DNA of 34,118 bases, taken from NCBI GenBank assembly GCA_964655775.1, contig CAZZNQ010000041.1, positions 1 through 34,118 on the forward strand. Direction: 5' to 3'. Position 1 is the first letter of the stretch. Each line of letters opens with the position of its first letter. Shown here one piece after another: positions 1 through 4,819 of this stretch. The notes below the pieces were generated by a model. That model searched no databases, was not told the DNA's origin, and saw only the letters and a program-made list of their open reading frames with translations. Position numbers and translations under genes: made by a program. This DNA comes from CAZZNQ01 sp964655775 (GTDB taxonomy: Bacteria; Planctomycetota; Brocadiia; SM23-32).

Positions 1-722
1 AGCGCATCGGTGATCACCGGCGCGGGGCTGTAGGCGCCCATGCCGCCGGTGTTCGGGCCCTGGTCGCCGTCGTAGGCCGGCTTGTGGTCCTGCGAGGACG
101 GCATCACGGCTATCGTGCGCCCGTCGGTGAAGGCCAGCATGCTCGCCTCCTCGCCCTCCAGCAGGCTCTCCACCAGGAGCTGCTCCCCCGCCTCGCCGAA
201 GTCGCGGCGCACCATTATCCGGTCCACCGCCTCTTTCGCCTCCTCCAGCGTGCGGCAGACGATCACACCCTTGCCCGCCGCCAGGCCGTCGGCCTTCACC
301 ACCACCGGCGCGCCCACCATGTCCAGGTAGGCCTTCGCCCTGTCGGTGGCGTTGAAAACGCGGAAATCGGCCGTCGGGATGTTGTGCCGGCTCATAAGCT
401 GCTTGGCGAAGGCCTTGCTGCCCTCCAGCTTCGCCGCCTGCTGCCTCGGGCCGAACGCCCGCAGCCCCACCGACTCGAACGAATCCACCAGCCCCTTCAC
501 CAGCGGCGCCTCGGGGCCGACGACGGTCAAGTCTATCGCGTTCTGTCGCGCGAATCGCCTCAGGTGCAGCACGTCGTCCGCCGCCACGTCCACGCACTCC
601 GCCAGCTTGGCGATCCCCGCGTTCCCGGGCGCGCAGTAGATCTTGTCCACCAGCGGGCTCTGAGCGATCTTCCACACCATCGCATGCTCGCGTCCGCCGC
701 CGCCAATCACCAGGATCCTCAT
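1..722 (-). CDS. purD: Phosphoribosylamine--glycine ligase (GARS), N-terminal part, cut by the window edge
   Basis: This enzyme performs the second step of purine synthesis: it joins phosphoribosylamine and glycine using ATP to give GAR. About 240 codons are visible and the frame is open to the window edge, roughly 55% of a usual PurD of about 430 residues. The N-terminus begins MRILVIGGGGREHA, the PurD signature. It is followed by a PGNAG motif near residue 32, GPEAPLVKG near 69, and the start of the ATP-grasp domain with PVVVKADGLAAGKG near 130. The reading breaks off just after a DGDQGPNTGGMGAYSPAP stretch typical of the family. The ATG at 722 is chosen because the family motif begins immediately there. 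A good sigma-70-like promoter lies about 45 bases upstream on the same strand. No other pur gene is visible, so the gene may be transcribed alone. Confidence 0.96.
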   Translation of the reverse strand, partial: MRILVIGGGGREHAMVWKIAQSPLVDKIYCAPGNAGIAKLAECVDVAADDVLHLRRFARQNAIDLTVVGPEAPLVKGLVDSFESVGLRAFGPRQQAAKLEGSKAFAKQLMSRHNIPTADFRVFNATDRAKAYLDMVGAPVVVKADGLAAGKGVIVCRTLEEAKEAVDRIMVRRDFGEAGEQLLVESLLEGEEASMLAFTDGRTIAVMPSSQDHKPAYDGDQGPNTGGMGAYSPAPVITDA

Positions 723-767
723 CGCCTCTCGGGCCTCCGTGCGCTGGTTTCAGGGAATCGTGGCCCC

Positions 768-795
768 AGTATATCACGCCCCCTCCGAGGGTCAA
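768..795 (-). promoter_or_regulatory. Sigma-70-type promoter of purD
   Basis: On the minus strand a TTGACC -35 box (790-795) and a TATACT -10 box (768-773) are separated by 16 bases, each matching consensus at five of six positions. The predicted transcript starts about 40 bases before the purD ATG. Judged by eye only. Confidence 0.6.
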
Positions 796-975
796 ACCGC
801 CGGGCGAGCGGCTCCGTTCGCCGCGCCGCGTCGCCGTCTTTCGACTCCGAGGTCGGTTGTCACTAACGGTCTACCATAAATCGTTTCTGACAAAATGGGT
901 TCGTTTTGCATTCGGGGTCTGACCGTTCTTCCCTCCCCTCTTGTGGGCTCATCCGACGCGCCGCTTCCGGTTCGG

Positions 976-1179
976 TCACGTCGATTCCTCTGCCTCCCGG
1001 ATGCCTGCCGGTTGGCCGGCGGTCGTCTCGCTTCGCACGAAGGCGCCGCAGGTCTCGCAGTGCCAGGATCTTTCGGTCACGGTTCGTTCGGCGCCGTCCT
1101 CGCCCCGCACGCGGCGTCGCGTGACGGTCTCGGTCATCTCGACGGTCGCACGGCATCGCGCACAGAACCCCTCGGCCAT
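976..1179 (-). CDS. Small zinc-ribbon protein (67 aa)
   Basis: A 67-residue protein with two CxxC knuckles: FCARC at residues 6-9 and WHCETC near 40-43. Between them is a basic stretch rich in Thr and Arg. This is the arrangement of a small treble-clef or zinc-ribbon domain, and it resembles short FCVKCR-type ribbons of unknown function. The acidic C-terminal tail looks disordered. The start is the ATG at 1179, with GGAG about nine bases upstream. A possible promoter, TTGACT (1260-1265) and TACAAT (1239-1244), has a short 15-base spacer. A longer overlapping frame in this region lacks any protein-like pattern and was discarded. The function is unknown; RNA or nucleic-acid binding is only a guess from the fold. 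Confidence 0.72.
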   Translation of the reverse strand: MAEGFCARCRATVEMTETVTRRRVRGEDGAERTVTERSWHCETCGAFVRSETTAGQPAGIREAEEST

Positions 1180-1280
1180 TGCCTTCTGCTCCCGTACTGC
1201 TGTCGCCGCGGAGCATCCGCGTCCCGCGGCGCACTCCCATTGTATACGTTATCCGGAGAAGTCAAGCTTCTTGACCGGAC

Positions 1281-1310
1281 ACGAGCGCCCACGAGGACCC
1301 ACGAGCGCCC
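1281..1310. repeat. Three tandem copies of a 10-bp unit
   Basis: ACGAGCGCCC, ACGAGGACCC and ACGAGCGCCC follow one another directly; the middle copy differs at two positions. The array is non-coding and lies about 100 bases upstream of the small zinc-ribbon gene. Confidence 0.7.
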
Positions 1311-1567
1311 ATAGGGGCCGCACGGCGGCGTCCCCTTGCGCTCTTTCGGGGCGCCGGAACGGTGCAGAGCGGTTGCTCTCCCTCCCCCGCCGGATGTGGC
1401 GTCGCGTGCGTAGGGAGCGGACGGATAGGTGACGCCGGCCGGTCACCCAACGGACAGTCGGTGGTCAGTCAGCCGTCAACCGGCGTTCAACGGCCGGCCA
1501 TCGGCGGACGTCAGACGAGCGTGGGGTGGCCACGCTCCGGACAGACCGGTGGGCAACCGCATCGATT

Positions 1568-2075
1568 GAATCGCCCCTCCGGGGCTCTCTGCGGTGGAAC
1601 CACTCTTCGCCGGAGCCTGCTTGGCCGCGCTGCACAAGGTGGAGTAGGCTCGTACGTTGGAGCCTACTCCCAAGCTGTCGATGGCGTAGGCCAGCGACAG
1701 CCGCCCTCGGCTACTTCTGAGACGCCCTTCGCGAGGCTTAAGCGACTCACAGAAGCATCAGAATGCCTCTCCGTGGCGTATCGTCGCCACCCCGGCGGGC
1801 GGAAGGACTGCGAAGCGCTTGCGCGCGATAGGCAACAGGGGTTGTTGCCACCCCGGTGGGCGGAAGGCAGGTTCTCGTCCACTGTCTTGGCGTCCGCCTA
1901 TGGCGGATCCCCAAACGACGGGCGAACGTGCGCCGTTCGAGCCGTTGCCGTAAGCCCGCCGCACGGCGGGCGATTCAGTGTTGGCCGAGGGCGAAGGTCT
2001 CTCGCCATACGGCGAGAGGACAAGCCCTGGGAAACCGATGCCCCGATGACCACAGGGGCCCCGGAGGGGCGATTC
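1568..2075. repeat. Non-coding mosaic of short hairpins, direct and inverted repeats
   Basis: The roughly 990-base gap 1180-2170 holds no convincing gene but is dense in structure. An 18-bp sequence, GAATCGCCCCTCCGGGGC, at 1568-1585 recurs exactly inverted at 2058-2075. A perfect 11-bp hairpin lies at 1641-1670. A 21-bp direct repeat at 1786-1806 and 1847-1867 differs at one position. Short perfect hairpins lie at 1893-1907 (6-bp stem, TAT loop), 1954-1971 (7-bp stem, GCAC loop) and 1999-2018 (8-bp stem, ATAC loop). Two units end in the same GGGCGATTCAG-like flank (around 1968-1978 and 2067-2077) although their stems differ. This looks like a cluster of decayed, REP-like extragenic palindromes. 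No transposase is visible nearby. Confidence 0.75.
1641..1670. repeat. Perfect 11-bp inverted repeat (hairpin)
   Basis: GGAGTAGGCTC at 1641-1651 pairs perfectly with GAGCCTACTCC at 1660-1670 around an 8-base loop. It sits inside the hairpin mosaic and has no T-run on either side, so it is not an obvious terminator. Confidence 0.8.
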
Positions 2076-2170
2076 AGGAGGGTGTGGCCCCAGCCGTGTT
2101 CCAGGCGAGGCCATCTCCGAGGATGACCCCTCGGCCCGAGGCCGTGCGTCGGGCAAGCCTTGTGGTATTG

Positions 2171-2461
2171 TCACAGTGGCACGGCCTCCGCGAGTATGCG
2201 TTCGCGCAGTGACTCGTGCAGGGCGCTCTCGGTCACGACGTCCACTTCGCAGCCCAGCAGGTCCTCCAGGTCTTGCCTGAGGGCGACGTGATCCAGAAGC
2301 GAACGGCCCTCATCCAGGTTCACCAGCACGTCGACATCGCTGCCCTCCTCCGCCTCCCCCCGGACGACGGAGCCGAACACGCGCACGTCCCGGGCTCCGT
2401 GCTCGGCGGCGAGGTGCAGGATCTCGTTGCGCAGTCGGCGTATGTCGCCCAAAGCGGCCAT
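2171..2461 (-). CDS. MntA-like minimal nucleotidyltransferase (HEPN/MNT antitoxin family), no HEPN partner seen
   Basis: A 96-residue protein of the pol-beta nucleotidyltransferase superfamily. The active-site motif GSVVRGEAEEGSDVDVLV covers residues 30-47, with the catalytic acids at D42 and D44 and a third candidate acid in EVDVVTE near residue 75. In known systems MntA-type proteins modify and neutralise a HEPN (DUF86-like) RNase toxin encoded next door. Here neither side encodes a HEPN protein: downstream is the non-coding hairpin mosaic and upstream is an unrelated lipoprotein gene. The ATG at 2461 has a good GAGAGG ribosome-binding site about eight bases before it. The full active site argues against a dead gene, so it may act on a toxin elsewhere or be a relic of a lost pair. 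Confidence 0.85.
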   Translation of the reverse strand: MAALGDIRRLRNEILHLAAEHGARDVRVFGSVVRGEAEEGSDVDVLVNLDEGRSLLDHVALRQDLEDLLGCEVDVVTESALHESLRERILAEAVPL

Positions 2462-2579
2462 GGTTTTGTCCTCTCTCGTGACGCGACCATCCTAACATCC
2501 TGTCGCCCCCCAATCCATCCAGTTTGTCGGCGGTGCAGGAGATGGCCGACCGTGCCGGTCTCGGCTTCCATGTCGGACT

Positions 2580-2705
2580 CTAGGGTTTCGCTCCCCTGAG
2601 GATCTGCTCCAGCTTCCCCCTTCGGAAGTGCATCTCGATGCTCTGCCGTCCGCACTGCGCAAAAGTAGTGTCATTGCGAGTGGGTGAGTGATCGAAAACT
2701 GTCAC
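2580..2705 (-). pseudogene. In-frame continuation of the YceK/BamE-like gene beyond an amber codon
   Basis: Directly after the TAG at 2706-2708 the same frame stays open for 41 codons, to a second TAG at 2580-2582. The extra segment reads VTVFDHSPTR at its start and has SIEMHFRRGKLEQIL near its end. That is the pattern expected of the last strands of a SmpA/BamE-like domain (alternating hydrophobics, then a strand with 'F..GKL..I'), whose first half (GMTETQV...) lies before the TAG. The simplest reading is one gene of about 187-197 residues broken by a nonsense codon. Readthrough, a sequencing error or a chance open frame are the alternatives. A GTG immediately after the stop could also permit re-initiation. 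Confidence 0.5.
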
Positions 2706-3143
2706 CTACCAGACTCCCCGTGGCATTACCTTCAGCGTGTGTCCACCCATGCCCTCCAATGCCGACCGCACTTGCGTCTCGGTCATGCCGGTTCGAATCA
2801 CTCCATCCAGCCAACGGAATTCCTCTACTTGGTGCCATGGACATCTGGGGTTGCCGTGCAGGAACTTCACCGGCGCATCGAAGAGCACGTCGAACGCAAG
2901 GCTGAAAGGTAGATCCGATACGAACACGGCGGAGCCCATCATCTTGCCCGGCAGCAGGATATCGTCCGCCGCCCAGACATCCCCTATGGCGGACGCGTCC
3001 GTGCGCGTCGCGGCGAAGTACCCATACTTCCGGCACTCGCCTCTGGCCGTAACCGTGTCCCCCATCACGATCATCATGGGAGCGAGGCAGCCTGTACTCG
3101 CCATAGGTGCTGTCAGACCAATCAGGCGGATCAGGCATCTCAT
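2706..3143 (-). CDS. YceK/YidQ-like lipoprotein with C-terminal BamE/SmpA-like segment, ends at a suspicious amber codon
   Basis: The 145-residue product starts with a lipoprotein signal: MRCLIRLIGL, a short hydrophobic core and a lipobox-like ASTGC with the candidate lipid-bearing cysteine at residue 19. The middle contains DLPFSLAFDVLFDAP, which matches the hallmark of the YceK/YidQ family (a DLPFS-x-x-x-D segment), small enterobacterial outer-membrane lipoproteins of unclear role. The last 25 residues (GMTETQVRSALEGMG) resemble the start of a SmpA/BamE-like domain. The stop is TAG, and the frame continues open for another 41 codons with a fitting sequence. An alternative ATG at 3173 adds ten residues and overlaps the upstream gene by four bases (ATGA). 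It probably shares a transcript with the membrane protein upstream. Confidence 0.65.
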   Translation of the reverse strand: MRCLIRLIGLTAPMASTGCLAPMMIVMGDTVTARGECRKYGYFAATRTDASAIGDVWAADDILLPGKMMGSAVFVSDLPFSLAFDVLFDAPVKFLHGNPRCPWHQVEEFRWLDGVIRTGMTETQVRSALEGMGGHTLKVMPRGVW

Positions 3144-3169
3144 AGTCGTATTCGCCTCGAAAAAAGTCG

Positions 3170-4207
3170 TCATTTCGGCAGCCATTCCGCCCGCACATCG
3201 CGCCGGCAGAGCTCGCGCACGCGCACGGAGCGCAATGCCCGCAGGATCGCCCAATAGAACGCCAGGGCGGTACCCAAGTAGATCGCGTACGCCACGCCAT
3301 AGAGGCGACTGGTGGTCGCATAGGGTATGGTTATAAGCGCCAGCAGGAGTAAAGGTGGGATTGTGAGCATCCAGGCCCAGAACACCCCAATCAGGATCCA
3401 CCTCCCGATCCTCTTGAGGAACAGCAGCGCGACGCTGCCCACCAGTAGGGCCGGCATTGTCAGACCCATTCCCACCGCGCTTGCCACGGTGACAACGCCC
3501 CAGGCCCGGCTCAACCACGGCGGCGTGGAGGCGGGAAAAGGCGGGAGGTCCATAAAAATCCACAGGTCGCCTCGCAGGAAGGCGGAAAAAGTGAGAGCCA
3601 GTCCCGCCATTCCCACCAGTCCGGCGTATGCTCCGAGACCGGCCGATATCCGTGTGTGGCGACGCGTGGCACTAAGCCTCTCGCGGTACATCTGGCGGAT
3701 CTGCGCCAGCGCCTGCTCCTGTTCGGCGGCGGAATGCGATTGTCGCTCGGCGCCTATCACGCGCACCAGCTCCTCGGGCCACCGTCCCTGCCGGTTGATG
3801 GCGGCGTCCTTACGGGTGAGCTTTCCGACCAGCCAACCCAGTCGCCCCTCAGGCTTCCAGCCGAACACCGCAGCAGCACCCCCGACGAGAATCGCACCGC
3901 CGAGTCCGAAGGCAAAGGCGAAGAGCAGCACGCCTCCGACGGAAGGCATGTGTCCGGTCTCGATAAGGTCGAGCCCCATTCCGAAGCCGGCGAACAGGGC
4001 TGCGACGCCCAGAAGCACAACGAACGTGCCGAGGGCGCACTGGGCGGCGCCCGCTACCCTGTCGACGCGCCGCGTGTGCCGGAAGGAGCCGCCGAGGCGT
4101 GCTATCAGTTCCTCCTCCGCAGCGCGGATGTCGCCTGACCCGTCGCGTTCCCGGCCCTCGCGAATGACGCGGATCAGTTCGGCCGTAGCCAGCGCCCTCG
4201 CCTTCAA
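3170..4207 (-). CDS. Polytopic membrane protein with internal duplication, function unknown
   Basis: A 345-residue protein with about six to eight hydrophobic helices (near residues 53-78, 92-118, 188-210, 238-268, 272-300 and 305-328). The sequence looks duplicated. A charged helical segment of the form EL(I/V)RVI...ERxxxxx...A..(E/Q)...R, then RxTRR followed by two hydrophobic segments, occurs once from residue 10 and again from residue 145. I do not recognise a family. The start is probably TTG at 4207 because GGAGG lies about nine bases before it and no in-frame ATG fits; the ATG at 4226 is in another frame. A strong promoter at 4258-4285 precedes it. The stop overlaps an ATG of the lipoprotein gene (ATGA), suggesting the two products are made together in the envelope. 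Confidence 0.8.
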   Translation of the reverse strand: MKARALATAELIRVIREGRERDGSGDIRAAEEELIARLGGSFRHTRRVDRVAGAAQCALGTFVVLLGVAALFAGFGMGLDLIETGHMPSVGGVLLFAFAFGLGGAILVGGAAAVFGWKPEGRLGWLVGKLTRKDAAINRQGRWPEELVRVIGAERQSHSAAEQEQALAQIRQMYRERLSATRRHTRISAGLGAYAGLVGMAGLALTFSAFLRGDLWIFMDLPPFPASTPPWLSRAWGVVTVASAVGMGLTMPALLVGSVALLFLKRIGRWILIGVFWAWMLTIPPLLLLALITIPYATTSRLYGVAYAIYLGTALAFYWAILRALRSVRVRELCRRDVRAEWLPK

Positions 4208-4257
4208 TCCGTGCCTCCCTCCCCATCAGCCCGTGCGGGCTTTCCGCCTCTTGCCGT

Positions 4258-4285
4258 ATTATAGCGGTTCAGATGGATCTGTCTA
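4258..4285 (-). promoter_or_regulatory. Sigma-70-type promoter of the membrane protein/lipoprotein unit
   Basis: On the minus strand TAGACA (4280-4285) and a perfect TATAAT (4258-4263) are 16 bases apart. The transcript would start near 4251, about 45 bases before the TTG start at 4207. Confidence 0.7.
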
Positions 4286-4331
4286 CTAGGCGGGCGAACA
4301 TAAGTCTTCGCCGGTTCTGCTTCATCGGCGC

Positions 4332-4390
4332 AGCGGGGCGAGACGCCCCGCTCTACCCATTACAGGGGTAGCGCGGCCGTCTCGGCCGCG
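4332..4390. repeat. Triple hairpin cluster with a shared GAGAC/GTCTC core
   Basis: AGCGGGGCG-AGA-CGCCCCGCT (4332-4352, 9-bp stem) is followed by CTACCC/GGGTAG (4353-4371, 6-bp stem) and CGCGGCCG-TCT-CGGCCGCG (4372-4390, 8-bp stem). The two outer hairpins are inverted relative to each other: one reads GAGAC across its loop, the other GTCTC, while their stem sequences differ. This resembles a REP/BIME-like palindromic unit. Confidence 0.8.
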
Positions 4391-4603
4391 TTGCTGCAAG
4401 CCGAACAGTGGTGTACCTATGTAAGATCGCTTAGTCCCCCGCCGGGAAAGGGCGTCTCCGTGTTGCCGGAGTCAACGGGAACGCCGGGACCGGTCAAGGG
4501 TTGTCTCAAAGAGCCGGTTCGATTACGATTCGCCGGTCGAGCGTTTGCGGGAACGTGGTGCTCATGAACGCCGGGGAGCGGAATGGGCGGGGGGATTTCC
4601 TTT

Positions 4604-4633
4604 TTGACTTCGCCTTCCGAGTATCGTTAGGAT
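4604..4633 (+). promoter_or_regulatory. Possible promoter of the hybrid histidine kinase
   Basis: TTGACT (4604-4609) and TAGGAT (4628-4633) are 18 bases apart. The -35 box is good and the -10 box matches at four of six positions. It would give a leader of about 180 bases. Confidence 0.4.
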
Positions 4634-4819
4634 TGCATTCGGCGCAGTCACAGGACGCCCGGCGGGAGTTTGCCGGGCCGAAAGACAGCCGTTCCTCCGC
4701 TGGACGCTGAGGAGGGCGCGGCCGCACGCGCGAGTGGTGGGCGTCGCAGCGACGGTGGGCGTGTGCGATTGCAGAGTCGCTGCGCGGACCGGTTCTCCGG
4801 GTCCGGAAAAGGAAGCACC

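Larger units (their letters stand above)
4208..4819. other. Intergenic region between the divergent membrane-protein operon and the histidine kinase
   Basis: These 612 bases hold no convincing gene. They contain a minus-strand promoter (4258-4285), a triple hairpin cluster (4332-4390) and a plus-strand promoter candidate (4604-4633). About 190 bases of leader follow before the kinase ATG; it includes a 7-bp hairpin (GCCCGGC / GCCGGGC, about 4658-4679). No known riboswitch pattern was recognised in the leader. Confidence 0.6.

Noticed and set aside
863..1240. 125-codon frame overlapping the small zinc ribbon
   Set aside because: Arg/Asp-rich low-complexity translation without homology features; the overlapping 67-codon frame has regular CxxC knuckles.
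1568..2075. CRISPR array
   Set aside because: Repeats are unequal, few and irregularly spaced; no cas gene is present. The 21-bp direct repeat occurs only twice.
1758..2174. HEPN toxin partner for the MntA-like protein
   Set aside because: The open frame next to it translates through the hairpin repeats, with no helical HEPN pattern and no RxxxxH motif.
2780..2815. tRNA T-arm-like sequence GGTTCGAATC
   Set aside because: The flanking bases do not pair as a T-stem, no acceptor or anticodon arm can be drawn, and the bases code for part of the lipoprotein on the other strand.
4670..4819. Fifty-codon upstream extension of the histidine kinase
   Set aside because: The extension is Arg/Gly rich and would place a charged tail before the first membrane helix. 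The ATG at 4820 has a ribosome-binding site and begins the membrane segment directly.
4634..4819. Riboswitch (for example c-di-GMP type) in the kinase leader
   Set aside because: One short hairpin is visible, but no known aptamer core could be matched by eye.
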